From Calonectria ilicicola (Eukaryota > Ascomycota > Sordariomycetes > Hypocreales > Nectriaceae), in NCBI GenBank assembly GCA_020809705.1, contig CP085827.1, positions 2,666,001 to 2,730,000 on the forward strand: a DNA stretch of 64,000 bases. The letters are read 5' to 3'. The number at the start of each line of letters is the position of its first letter. Position 1 is the stretch's first letter. Below, piece by piece: positions 23,525-34,855 of the stretch. The notes under the pieces are model-generated. The model made no database searches, was not told where the DNA came from, and saw only the letters and a program-made list of their open reading frames with translations. A program made the translations under genes and the position numbers.

Positions 23525-24385
23525 ATGTCAGAGCCAGGTCCTGACGTGTTGGGCGCTTTCGGAGCTTCAGGGAGCCTGCGCAAGCTACCGGATGGGAGAG
23601 GGATATGCTACCTGGTTGGCGACGTCATTTTAAAGCCATCAGATGATGACGAAGAGTCGCAGCTAGCTGCGAACATATCCAAGTCCTTGGTCGAAAATCT
23701 GCTTATAGCCTACCGAGTGGCGAGTCCAATACATGTTTTAGATTGTCCAGAGTCATTTGTTTACAGGGGTTGGACAGCATGGACTCGGCTGTCAGGTGAA
23801 GGGAATCCCAACAACAATTTCAAGACTATGTTGTCGGCTGGTCTCCATTTTCACAAGGATCTTGCTTTGATTTGTCCTGATAGGCCGTCTACTCTAGGCA
23901 AGAACCCAAACCGGTGGACCAAAGCCGATAGCGTTGTTTGGGATGAGCAGCCACTCGAAGCCATTGAGGCGGTGAACGACAACATATTTTTACTCATCAA
24001 ACCATATCTCGGTCGAATCCAGGCACTAAAGCAGACATTAAATGTACCGCTAAGCTCTCAGCTTATACACGGGGACTTGACGGGAAATTTCCTGTTTGGG
24101 CTGGACTCCGCAAGTGCGCCCGGGATCATTGACTTGACCTTTTACTAGCGCCCGGCATTGTATGCAGAAGCTATCATTGTGGCTGACGGCATCCTATGGT
24201 GGAACCAAGGCAAGGAGCTCGCTGAATATTTTAGTACGAATGTAACGCGATTCCAGTTGCTGTTGAGAGCTTTATACTGGCGCATTCTTACTTTGGCCAT
24301 CGATTCGGATGTAGAATGGGTTCAAGAGCATCTGCGACTAATGGATCTGGAAGGGTCGGTGAAGATAATCGAGAACTTGGTCTAG
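23525..24385 (+). pseudogene. APH-like kinase gene broken by an amber codon
   Basis: The frame is open for 207 codons, meets TAG at 24146-24148, then stays open in the same frame for 78 more codons to a natural stop at 24385. Before the TAG lies the Brenner-type catalytic motif LIHGDLTGNFLF (aminoglycoside/choline-kinase-like fold) and then IIDLTFY; directly after it comes RPALYAEAIIVADGI. In the family related to the actinobacterial TIGR02569 group I recall a YWRP motif at this point, so the TAG most simply replaces a TGG tryptophan codon. The truncated product would lose the C-terminal lobe. The change (CCA to CTA on the other strand) is the type produced by RIP or deamination. The substrate of the intact family is unknown. 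Confidence 0.75.
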
Positions 24386-24913
24386 AGGCAGATGATGGCG
24401 CTATGTCCCCGCAAGTAGAATTCAATGTAATCAATTGAAGCATTCAATACACTTTTCTGGTAGCTGATGGAGGGAATCGATGGAGTTTCCCCAAGCAGAG
24501 GCACCGTACCTGACGTGCCATGATAGGTGCGGATAAAGCTTTGGGCATTATCGCAGACTCCAGTATGTGGGGGCACACCCTCGACCCGCCATAACACCAA
24601 AGCATCGCCCACAGATTCCGGCTCAATTGAGGCACGAGTCATTGGATATTGGTTGATTGCTTTCTAACAATCGCTCGTTCTTACCCAGTTATTTGGTCCT
24701 GTGACCATCGTCTGTTGTCCGCCCCAAAGTTCCCCTCACTCCTGCGCCATTAACAAGTTGGCTCGGGGCACAGAGCTCCGACAGTGGATACTTTCCCCAA
24801 ACGGACCTCTATCTCCTGTCACTGGATCTCGCTGAGCTCAGTATAAAAGATGCTGCTCAAGCTCGCAAAAGTTGTTTTGCATCACAACCATTATCACAAT
24901 AAACACCGCCAAA
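24386..24913. promoter_or_regulatory. SDR promoter region with TATA box
   Basis: TATAAAA at 24842-24848 lies 65 bases before the start codon at 24914, with a pyrimidine/adenine-rich leader between. No other gene is supported. Confidence 0.55.
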
Positions 24914-25905
24914 ATGTCGATGAACTTTGAGGATTGCGCCAAGGTCCGGGATACCTTCCCCCGGCCTTTCCCTGACACACCCAGCAACGTCCTGGAGCAA
25001 TTCAAGATGACCGGAAAGGTTGTCGTAGTGAATGGCGCTGCTGACGGCATTGGCTACGCTGTCGCGGAGGCCATGGCTGAGGCCAATGCCCACGTTGCTT
25101 TTTGGTACAACTCGTAAGTTATATGCATACTCGTTTCGTATGAACTTCGTTCTTACTTTTCTCTCTTCACAGAAACGATGCCACCATTGCAAAGGCTGAA
25201 GCTGTTGCAAAGCAGCACGGCGTCAAGACAGTCGCCTACAAGGTTGATGGTAAGCCATTTTGATACCCCTCATTTGTGTTGCATGCTGACTTCGCAACCC
25301 AGTTTCCGACGCCGCAGCGGTGCAGGCCACCGTTGCCAAGGTTGTCGAGGATTTTGGAAAATTGGACGTCTTTGTTGCCAATGCCGGCATGGCAATTTCG
25401 AAGCCCATTCTTGAGCAGACGCTTCCCGAGTTCGACAAGCAAATGTCTGTGAACGGTAAGTCAATTTCCCCCACAAACTCATTTCGGTCGCTCATTTCCT
25501 ATAGTGAATGGAATTGTCTATTGTGCCAAGTATGCAGGCGAAGTTTTTAAGCGACAGGGCTTTGGCAACCTCATCATCACTTCCAGCATGAGCGCTCACA
25601 TTGTCAACGTCCCAACTGACCAACCCATCTACAACGGCACCAAGGCTTTTGTCACGCAGTTTGGCAAGTCTTTGGCCCGCGAATGGCGAGAGTTTGCTCG
25701 TGTCAATATCGTGTCTCCTGGCTTCTTCGATACCAAGATGGGCGCCAGTCCCTTTGCCATTAATGAGGCTTACAGAATGGCCGTACTAGGACGACAGGGC
25801 CACGTGAAGGAGATTAAAGGACTCTACTTGTATCTGGCCAGTGACGCATCTACCTACATGACAGGAAGTGACGTCTTGATTGATGGTGGCTACGTTCTGC
25901 CCTGA
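24914..25905 (+). CDS. SDR, sorbose/xylulose-reductase-like
   Basis: Four exons (24914..25113, 25173..25249, 25303..25455, 25505..25905) encode 276 residues. Classical short-chain dehydrogenase: the cofactor loop is NGAADGIG (residues 40-47, in place of the common TGxxxGIG), NAG motif in VANAGMA, catalytic serine in ITSSMS, YNGTK for the Tyr-Lys pair, and a PGFFDTKM tail. The overall pattern (long N-terminal VLEQFKMTGK lead, DVLIDGGYVLP end) is that of NADPH-dependent sorbose reductase, L-xylulose reductase and mannitol dehydrogenases. Exact polyol substrate is not determinable. I chose the ATG at 24914 over one 42 bases upstream because the latter falls in the leader and adds a non-conserved extension. 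Convergent with the regulator at 26112. Confidence 0.9.
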
Positions 25906-26111
25906 GGAAATATTATGCTCTCTCATAGAATAATAAAAGAATACCTGATAGAAATTAACAAAAAAGATATTCCATGCATTCGTTGTTTTCGGGAAGTCTT
26001 ACTCTCTCCAAGGGTTACACTTAAATGAGTGTTCAGGTGCAATTCCCAGCTATTAACATAATGCAAGATGAGGGCCAAAATAATTATCGGCCATTAACAT
26101 TTATAAATACA

Positions 26112-28392
26112 CTAGCTATTGTTTTGCATATCAAATTGGGGGTATATCCATTCATTGAAAAGTGCGTCCATTGGGGTATTGTCCAGGTACCCCCAAGGTG
26201 TTTGGTCGAGAATCATTCTCAACGTGGGATCAGAGGCATCTTGGTACAAGCCGAATTCATTCACAGGGATGTTGGAGTACTCATTAATAGGACCACTGGC
26301 CATTGGTGGGATAGTATCAGGCCCGCTGACTGCAACCTGTCCGGGGTATCCCCCCAGTATGTCATTGGACTCAGCCATTGTGGTTGGCTGTGATTCTATG
26401 GGGTTCTGAGCGTGACTACGCTGGTGGATCAGGTCTAGAACCTCCAAGCATCGGCTTGCTGACTTGCTTTTTTGGGCAAGCATGATTAAGCAATCCCGAG
26501 CTTTAGAAACCACTACTTGCCACATCGTAGTCTCGTCATCCGACCGGTGTTGGTTCTTTTGTTCTAAATAGCTGGCTTCCAATACTAAAGCAGCCTGGAA
26601 CAAGAAGTATGTAGCATACCAAGCGATTCCAAGATGCAAGATACCTTCATATGCGCTGCAGAATGCCGCTATGTCGTGGATGGTTTGCATTGAAGTCTCA
26701 AGACAGCGCCTTTCTGCATCTATTTTGCTTGGGAGGAACGAGTGATGGCGCTTACTACCTCTCCATAATATAATTCGCAGATTTTGTTCCTTCCATAGAA
26801 CCACAGAACGTGGGCCTAAAAACCAAGACGGAACGTCGTGGGATGTAAAATAACTGGGCAAATTTTGTCTCCATGAAGTTAGACTGCGCTCGAATGATTC
26901 AGCGACTTGGTATTCCAATTTTGCATTCGACGTCTTGGCTAGCAAGAACTCGTGGTAAAGGGCATTCGCAATTCTAGCGAGCTTTGCCTGTGCGATAATG
27001 GCAGACATGTTGGTCGGGCAGTTGACCTCTGATGGGACAGTTGAACGAAGATCGGTTTCCTAGTACCGAATTAACGAATGACCCCCTAAAAGGGAAAAAA
27101 GATGCAAGTACCTTGTCTTCTATATTTCTTGGGATCTGAGTATCTATGACACCCTCTGAAACATTTGGCGGTCGTCCTGTTGTGATGTTGAACCCACTGT
27201 CGAAGCAGTAAACGACCCAGAATAATTGTCGCCGACGCTCATGGCCAATATTGTCGTCAATTCCAGGTGCCTCTCGATGGAGACCTAGGCCGAGCGCCAT
27301 TTTGTATGCTATTCCTATAAAATTATATCCAGTGTTTGGGCGGTCAATCTTCTGGAGGTAGTTGCCCATGAGTAGGAAGGCCTGAACAGTCTCTAAGGTA
27401 CCCGATTCAAGCATCTGTATCGACAGGTATGAACGGGCAGCAGCATAATATCTTGACTGTGCATGATGAGCATCTGTTGTGGATATCCAATGTCCGAATG
27501 CCAAAACCATGAAATAAATGACATTCCAGGTAGATTTGGCTTTGCGATGCTGTCGGGCGGCTACCCTTTCGCGGAAGGTTCTCTCGTGCAAAATTGGATA
27601 GGATACGTTATAAAATAAGAAATAGGCATCAATCAGATGACCCGTAATGGCTGATGAAGCAAGTTGGGGAGGGTCTAGAATCTTTTCAGGTGCAGGATAC
27701 GACTGTGATTGGCGCCTACCAGGCGAGTTGTTGTGGTGCTCGCCGCTTATGCTGGTTGCAGCCAATTCCGGCAGCATGGAGGCGATCTCTTGGAGCAAAT
27801 TGGACCCCGAGCTGCTCCCTAGGCTGTGTGTCAGTATTTGCAGCCTTGGTATTGATTCATAAGGGGGTTACAAGTGATACATACCTAAGTAACCGGCGTC
27901 TAGTGTGGAGAGTGTCGCCATTCCATCTTGAATCCTCAAATCGCCAATGGGGGATTCTGAGTCAGGTGGGGACGTTTCGTGCCATTCGAATTCATGCGTA
28001 GGCTGGTCACTGTCTGTAGCGTCCCGTATCTGGGGGCGGCCCTCAGTGAAGGCAGTAACTGGAATGTTGGCCTGTCCATCTGCATCAAGGCTTGCAATAG
28101 CTGCTTCAATGTCAAGGTCAGGGTGAAGTGAACGAAGAAGCGACTGTAGCTGGGCACATCTAAGCTCCGCCGCGTCGAGATTCTTGCGCGTGAGCGGCGT
28201 CCGATCAGGGGGATTGACAAAACTACATGTTTTGCCGGTTCGGGAGCAATATGAACAAGGGCCCCCGCCAGCGTTGTTTAGCAGGCATCGGCTTTTTCGC
28301 TTCTGGCAATTGAGACAGGCGCGGGGTTGGACTGGTGACCGGGATCGTCTAGGGGGGCCCATCCTAAAAGCGCCGCTTTCAGATACTGGCAT
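26112..28392 (-). CDS. Zn2Cys6 transcription factor
   Basis: Three exons, complement(26112..27059, 27112..27818, 27885..28392), give 720 residues. The binuclear zinc cluster is Cys26, 29, 36, 46, 49 and 56 (spacing 2-6-9-2-6), flanked by basic residues. A Fungal_trans regulatory domain follows from about residue 215, seen in YPILHERTF, GRPPNVSEGVIDTQIP and the GIAYKMALGLGLHRE signature. It is nuclear and DNA-binding. It sits tail-to-tail with the SDR gene 207 bases away, which suggests but does not prove a regulator-target relation. Both introns (66 and 52 bp) restore frame; at the first, the nearer CAG acceptor would give an immediate stop, so the AG at 27819 is used. Confidence 0.92.
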
Positions 28393-28997
28393 CTTACATG
28401 AACGCCTGCAGATATCGACGCTGGTCTTGCACTCTCAGCTCACATGCTCGAATAGCTGCACGTGAGCATGGAGAGGTTCATGGTGGAGTTTTCGTCCTGG
28501 GTGGGGATAATCTATCGGAGCACAGAGAGCCGATGTGGATCACGCTAATAGTAACATTGCGGGGGAGCACACTCTAAGCATCATTCATCAGGGCGAGAGT
28601 TCTGGGAGCCCAGAGCCAGGTTATGTTTCAGTTAAACGAGCATCGGACGGAGACTAATAGATAATTAATCGACATGGTTCATTCCGTGATCTTCCGCAAA
28701 ATGGGCGCGCGCAATTGCTCAATAAGCCCAGCATCAGTGAACCGCAATGGGTTGCAAGAGCTTCTGGATCTAAACCAAGATTTGCAGCATCAAAAAGAGC
28801 ATGAGAGAATTAATAAATAAGAAATTTGAGTTTGAAGATGGGTGAATTATTAGTAATAATGGAACGTTTATTATTTACATTGAACAATTCACCACATGAT
28901 CAATTCTGTGAGGCAATACTTCGATGATTCGCACAACTATCATCCTTCGGTTGAAGGCCCACGATGGAAACCTGAGTAATAAAATGCAAAATCCACC
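28393..28997. other. Intergenic, no feature
   Basis: It combines the promoter of the Zn2Cys6 gene with the 3' end of the sugar porter. AT-rich between 28790 and 28880; nothing else is recognised. Confidence 0.4.
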
Positions 28998-31003
28998 TTA
29001 GACAGATTCTACTTGATCAGTAGAGATCTCATGCCCGGACTTGTCCTTGACAATATCGCCACCAATAATTCCAAGCTGAACCCGAATCCCGGCCATCCTT
29101 TGCATATCCTCCTCACCCTGGTTTCCGCCAAACAGCTTGTCCATTTCTTCGATTCTCACACCTTTCGTTTCTGGAACAAAGAAGTAAACCCAAATTCCCA
29201 GGAAAAGACAGAAACCTATCTAGTTAGTGAGGTGATTGCCGACAGAGTGGGTAGATGCATACCGAAAAAGAAATAAAACGTTCCGAATTTGATCGCGTTG
29301 AGCATCCTGGGAGTGATTAGGGCAACAATGAACTAAAATGATCAATCAGCACAGAACCGGTGAATTTTCTAAGAGTCTCCATACATTGCTCAGCCAGTTT
29401 GTTCCAATAGCAAAACCCACTGCTTGCGATCTGACTCCTGGGGGGAAAATCTCGGATGGCATGATCCAATTGACACATCCAATGCTAAAAGCAAAATTGG
29501 AAATATAGATCCAGATAAACGCAGCCAAAGCCCAGGCGGCCTTGGGGTGGTCTGCGAGCGAATCTTTGTGAACGGCGTAGATAGTCGCAACAATGAACTG
29601 AGAGATACCCATTCCGACGGCACCAATCAGAAGCACCTTCTTACGACCCCAACGATCCATGTACATGATTGCAGGAATGGTGGAGAAGAAGTTTATGACA
29701 CCAACAACTCCAGTTGCGAGAAGATCGACTGAATTTCCCGAAAGGCCGATCTTTTTGAAGATTTGCGGGGCGTAGTAAATGATTGCGTTAATCCCTATAT
29801 CATGTTAGAAGGTCTGTCCACAAATTGAAGTCTCTGGTCATACCAGTAAATTGTTGAATGATTTGAAGCAGGCATGCGACAACCATGCGGCGAGCAAGGT
29901 GTCGAACCGTGAACAATGATTTATATCTCTCGAACGTAAGGCGCATTCCGGTCATTCCAGGGTACATTGCTGAAGTAGATTCCTTATCGAAGAGTGCAGC
30001 AGCTTTAATCTCCAGCATTTCAAGTCTGATGCGTTCGTCGGTTTCTGGGACGCGTCGGATACGGACAAGGGTTTGGCGGGCCTCCTCTTCGCGATCTACC
30101 ATCATGTTAGCACCTCCATACAAATAAAAACAGCTCATAATTCCACGTACCTTGCATGATCAGCCATCTAGGTGTGAAGGGCAAGAAGAATGTTCCGACT
30201 GCTAAAATCACGGAGGGGACACATTGGAAAGCGAGTGGGAATCGCCAGGCTGCTGCTGATTGGCCATCTCCAGTTCCTCCAATGTGTTGGGTTCCATAGT
30301 CGAGCCAAAATGCAACCATGATTCCGACAGTGATTCCAAGTTGCTGCATGGCAACAAGACTGCCACGTACATTGGGTGGTGCCAGTTCGCTTAGGTAAAG
30401 GGGTACCACCATGGAAAGCTGACCGATCGAAAGACCAGCAATAAAACGTCCCACAAAAATCATTGGAATGTTGACCGCTGCGGCTTGAATGACGGAGCCA
30501 ATGTTGAAAACAATGTTAGCGACGAGCAAAGACCAGCGTCTGGACAGTCGGTCGGCAATGGGTCCATTTGCGAGAGCACCAAACATGGCACCAAGAGTCA
30601 GAACAGCAACCATCCATCCCTGTAAAGTAGAGTCGTTTGCCAAGAGGGGAAATTGCTTGGCCTAGAAAATAGTGAGTAAAAAGGACTAGAATCATCAAAC
30701 CAAGTTGTGTACGCACAAAATTGTTCATAACCAGGACACCACTAATAACACCTTGGTCATAGCTATTGTTGTTAGCTTTAGGCGTTTATAATATAAAAGT
30801 TATCATCCAACTTACCCGAAAAGAAAGCCTCCGATGCTAGCAAAACATGCCAGGAAAAAGATATACGGCTCTCGAATGAGCCCCTTGTATCCTGCACAAT
30901 GTTAGCATTTCTTGCCAAAATCGGCATTGGCCCAACACATACCAGCCGCGCCATATGAGATTGAGACTTCTCCAACAGGAGAAACGCCAGTAGGCCCTGC
31001 CAT
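28998..31003 (-). CDS. MFS sugar porter, eight exons
   Basis: complement(28998..29215, 29263..29332, 29385..29794, 29844..30095, 30151..30661, 30717..30762, 30816..30891, 30943..31003) gives 547 residues with every junction in phase. Plasma-membrane sugar uptake by proton symport is the family role. Seen in order: [14 protein letters not shown] (helix 1), DRLSRRWS (loop 2-3), [29 protein letters not shown] (PESPR-like), [14 protein letters not shown] (sugar-binding helix 7 motif QQxxGxNxxxYY), DRWGRKKV and [15 protein letters not shown]. This helix 7 pattern supports a hexose, xylose or related substrate. The gene ends 461 bases from the left end of a hAT element, whose insertion lies in its upstream region and may have changed its regulation. 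Confidence 0.93.
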
Positions 31004-31463
31004 AACGACGGCACAGTCTTGGAATGGATTTGGGTATGATAAGCAATGCAGGAGAGATCAGCCAACCACGATGTGCCAGATCAAGGCTGCAGATAGGCCC
31101 TGGGCTGGGTTGGCGCAGCCATGATATATAAACTCGAATGATTCTTTACCCATATCCTGGACCGAGCATCGCGGTTCCGGTTTTGCGGGATGGTTTCGGC
31201 TAGTCATGCACTAATCCCTCCAACGGGTCATCCCCCATGGGGTAGAAAAATTGGGGAAATGCTGGGAAAACAATGACCAAAACCCTGTCAAGTGCAACAG
31301 TGGACAAGAAGCTGGGTCGACTTAGGAGCACTGTGCTCCGAGATCGCATGATTGGAGAGCGGTTGGTCCAAGCCAAACTTGACCAAAGAAGGCCCAGTGT
31401 CGGAGCTCTGTGATCCGACTGCGTAAGCCTCGGTGCGGTGTCGCCCGATAAACGGGGGCTAGA
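31004..31463. promoter_or_regulatory. Sugar-porter promoter next to the hAT element
   Basis: A TATATAT stretch on the minus strand at 31125-31131 lies about 125 bases ahead of the ATG. The region is bounded on the right by the target-site duplication of the transposon (31456-31463). Confidence 0.4.
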
Positions 31464-31486
31464 CAGCGCTGCGGTCAATTCAATTC
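31464..31486 (+). repeat. hAT left terminal inverted repeat
   Basis: It is identical to the reverse complement of the right end over the first 20 bases. The outer eight bases, CAGCGCTG, are themselves palindromic. Inside it (to about 31590) TTGAATT-type motifs recur in both orientations, likely transposase-binding subterminal repeats. Confidence 0.9.
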
Positions 31487-31779
31487 TTAATCAGGATTTT
31501 CATATTTGAATTGAAGGGATTCGCATTTGAATTGAGGGCTTCCGAATTAAATTGATTGAATTAAATTGAAATAATTTGAATCATGTGCTATATTACATAT
31601 CAGTCATCCAGTATTTTAAACACTCAATAGCTTCCAAGGTCTCATCAGCTAGGCTATACCATTGTAACCCTATTATTAACTTAGCTTAACTAAATATACA
31701 TTCACATTCGGCTGACATTAAAGGTATTGTAAGGATATCTATCGCCATTCAACTCATTAAAGGAAAAACCTACTTTTAC

Positions 31780-32280
31780 TATTGCCAAAAAACAATTGGG
31801 TTATCTAGCTTTTCAGGGGCCTTACCAAGCCAAGCATTTAATTTATATACAGCTAGGCCATCACTTTTAGTTAGGTTCTCATAGAAATCATTAGGAAGAA
31901 GGTTAGGCAGGAAACTATTACATTGATTAAGGAAATCTATAGCCTGGGGCTATTGATATTACTTACTAATAGCCCAACCATCAAAAAAGAAGCCTTGAAA
32001 CCGGTTAATGATGAGATTTGCTTTACATGGCTCCACATAGGTGACCCAACGGGCCCCTAGGGAGGGATAAAGAATAACGGCAGCCCAATAAACTGGGGTG
32101 TGGTCAAATAGGCTCCTATAACATTCTAATTGGTTTATCAATAATTGGTAACAAAGGCATAAATATTTCTTTACATCAGCCTATTGCCGTAGCTTCATTG
32201 TGGATGCTTAACTATAACTATATAAGCGTTGTGATAAGGTATTTCGAAGGGTCTATTAAGGTTTATTAACTGTAATTAAA
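31780..32280 (-). pseudogene. hAT transposase C-terminal remnant
   Basis: On the minus strand one frame reads, from 32280 downward, YRSLFDHTPVYWAAVILYPS, then FDGWAISK, DFLNQCNSFLPNLLPNDF and KLDNPIVFWQ, with stops between them. The DHTPVYWAA and NPIVFW elements are characteristic of fungal hAT transposases; the latter opens the C-terminal dimerisation region. The interrupting TAA/TAG codons sit where CAA/CAG would be expected, consistent with C-to-T change. The upstream two thirds of the gene (towards 34 kb) is too altered for me to read. Confidence 0.75.
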
Positions 32281-33861
32281 TTAGGGGTATGATGATTACA
32301 TTATTCTTTAAACTAAGTTATTAATTGGAAGAGGCTCTAAATAACCTAGCCAATATCGCCGGGGTAGCAGGATTAGAACCTTATTATTTCCTCTTGAAAG
32401 GGAAGAAGAAGATCATAAACCTCTATTAAGACCTCCTAGTCTTCTTTAGTTAACCTTTTATTAGTTAGTAGCCTTTAATCTTCCTTTTCTATTAAGTTAA
32501 CCTCAATCTATAATTAAATTAATTTCTTAAGGTAAAGGGCCTATTTAATTATATAAAAAGTCAAATTCTAATGTATCTTATTATTATTATATAATTAAAT
32601 ATTATTATTAATCTCTAATAAGCTATTATTAGTATTATTAATTTAGTATTGAACTTGGATAGAAAAGGCTTCCTGATATTAAGAGGACTGGCGGATGAAT
32701 ATTACTACATCTAACAGCTTGGCTACCGGATTATTCTTGAGCTAGCTAGTTAAATTGGCTTGTTCCTCGGGAGTCAGCTATATAATAGCTTTATTATTCA
32801 GTGAGGTAAGTTGGGCTTATTCTGTGGGCTTAAGGAAGGCTTTAGTAGTAAGGTTGATAATATAACCTTAATAGTGTAATTAAATTATTAAAGGCTCTAT
32901 AAATAAGGGCTAATTTGGAAAAGTAGGAAGGTAGTTGGAAAAGAGATAATTAAGGTATATATTATTAATAAAGGTATTATCTAATGTAAAGAAATTAAGG
33001 CTCTAAAGATTATAGTTTTTAATAACTTCTAATATTAAAAGGGTAATATTTTTACTTAAATGAATATTAGAAATATATTTTAAGGTAAGAAGCTTAATTT
33101 ATAGGCTGCTGGTATAGTTAATAAAGTGATTGATGACTTCTAAGAGGGCCTATTGGTTAGGGAAGTCTAAGTATTGAAGGTAAGGTGGATAAGTAATTAA
33201 GTATATTAAAGCTAGTATTTAATTATTTATTAGTAAGCTTTAAAATTATCTATTACTTAGGCCTTTATAGTTGATTAATATATTAGTAAGATATTATTAA
33301 TAATATAATTTAATATTTATAAGAGGTATTAGAAGATATTATATTTAATTACTTTAAAGGATATATTTAACTTAATAATCTAGTGAATAAGAGTAGCCTT
33401 TAGCTTAGTGGTAATATTAAAAGCATTAGATTCTTCTTTGGTAGGCGATCTAGCATATAAATAAAGGTTGGTGAGGGTAGAAGAAGCTAGCAATAATATT
33501 ATCTCTTGGTCTTAGCCCTTAGTAATAGAGTGTTGACTTTGTAAGTGGGCTATTATTATTAAAGTTGCTATCTAAGTAAATAAATAGCCTTATATTTATT
33601 CTTACCAATTATAATAATAATATAACCAAAAGATATTACTAAGAATATTTCCATTTATTTTAATAAAACTAAAATTATACTTAATAATAAAGAATTGTAG
33701 CTTATAGCATTAATATAGCTAAGAATAAAGAAAATATCTTTTATATATAAATTATATTTAAAAGAGGGTTTAAATAATTAGATTTTAAGTATTTTTAAAA
33801 TTAAAATCTTTAAGTTATATAATTACAAACTATATCTTTAGTTAGGTTTAAAAGGAAAATA

Positions 33862-33908
33862 AGGTTGGGGTTGGGGTTGGGGTTAAGGTTAAGATTAGGA
33901 TTGGGGAT
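33862..33908 (+). repeat. G-rich GGGGTT-type short repeat
   Basis: A run of GGGGTT units followed by degenerate GGTTAAGGTTAAGATTAGG units, resembling telomere-like sequence, embedded in the AT-rich body of the hAT element. It is the only G-rich island in that interior. Confidence 0.7.
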
Positions 33909-34522
33909 GAGGTTATTAATGGTATTAAAAGTATTAGATTATAAGAAAAAGAATTAGATATAAAGATATTATTATCTTTATACTTATTATGTATTTTAAT
34001 AATTATAGAGGTTATTTTACTAACCCCTTATTCCTTAACTAACTACTATACTTTATAGTAAGAAAGATGTAGATATACCGGGCCTTTTCTTTGCAATATA
34101 GATTTGGTGGCGATCGGAGAGGCTAGAAAATAATTAATATAATAGTTCTGAATATTATAAATAAAGGCATAATAATATAATAGGTAAAAATGGCTGTATT
34201 TTATGGTATTATGGAGGGTAGTTTTGTGTATGATATGCAGGAAAAGGTGAGGTTGGTGAGAATTCCTTCATGGTTGAAAAATCATGGTCATGTGACCGAT
34301 TATGTGACCTGCGCTATACCGCTTTAAGCGATGACTAAGCAGGAATTCCTCCCGGGTAAACCACATCAAAGATACCAAAACTCAGCCAAAAAAAATCACA
34401 CATCTACACTAAATACCCTATATCCAACTCAATCAATTCAATCAATTTGATCGTTGTATTTGAATTGAATTGAATACCTCTTTTCCCGGCTTGAATTGAA
34501 TTGATTTGGATTGAATTGAGGC

Positions 34523-34545
34523 GATTTGAATTGACCGCAGCGCTG
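34523..34545 (-). repeat. hAT right terminal inverted repeat
   Basis: Inverted copy of the left end, followed directly by the second GGGCTAGA duplication. Just inside it (34430-34530) lie many TTGAATT/AATTGAA motifs mirroring those at the left end. Confidence 0.9.
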
Positions 34546-34855
34546 GGGCTAGATCAAACTAATGACCTTTGTTCGTATGTGGAATTTGCTTAATTTTTGG
34601 CGAGTATCGTTTGTATGTGTATTCTGTAATCTCTAATTCTTGGTAAATAATGCTAAAAACGATTATCTCCGAAAATATATCTACATATCCAACTAATTGC
34701 TGAATTTACTCGCATCAATGGGCTGAAATGATGTGTCTGTATTTTTATGGCAATGAAGATTGCGGCAAATTCTTAGGATGGGGCTCAGTTTCATGAGAAT
34801 TGGTCGAGTTCTTCTCAGTATAGTATCATGTCGACATTCACATCTAAAAATTAGA

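Larger units (their letters stand above)
31464..34545 (-). mobile_element. hAT-type DNA transposon, degraded
   Basis: A 3082-bp element. Its first bases CAGCGCTGCGGTCAATTCAA are repeated in inverted orientation at the other end (22 of 23 positions match), and both ends are flanked by the direct repeat GGGCTAGA (31456-31463 and 34546-34553). An 8-bp duplication with CAG-type termini is the hallmark of the hAT superfamily. The interior is extremely AT-rich and dense in TA dinucleotides, unlike the flanks, as expected after repeat-induced point mutation. A transposase remnant is readable on the minus strand (31780-32280). The intact ends and duplication but dead coding region mean it could at best be moved by a transposase supplied elsewhere. 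Confidence 0.9.
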
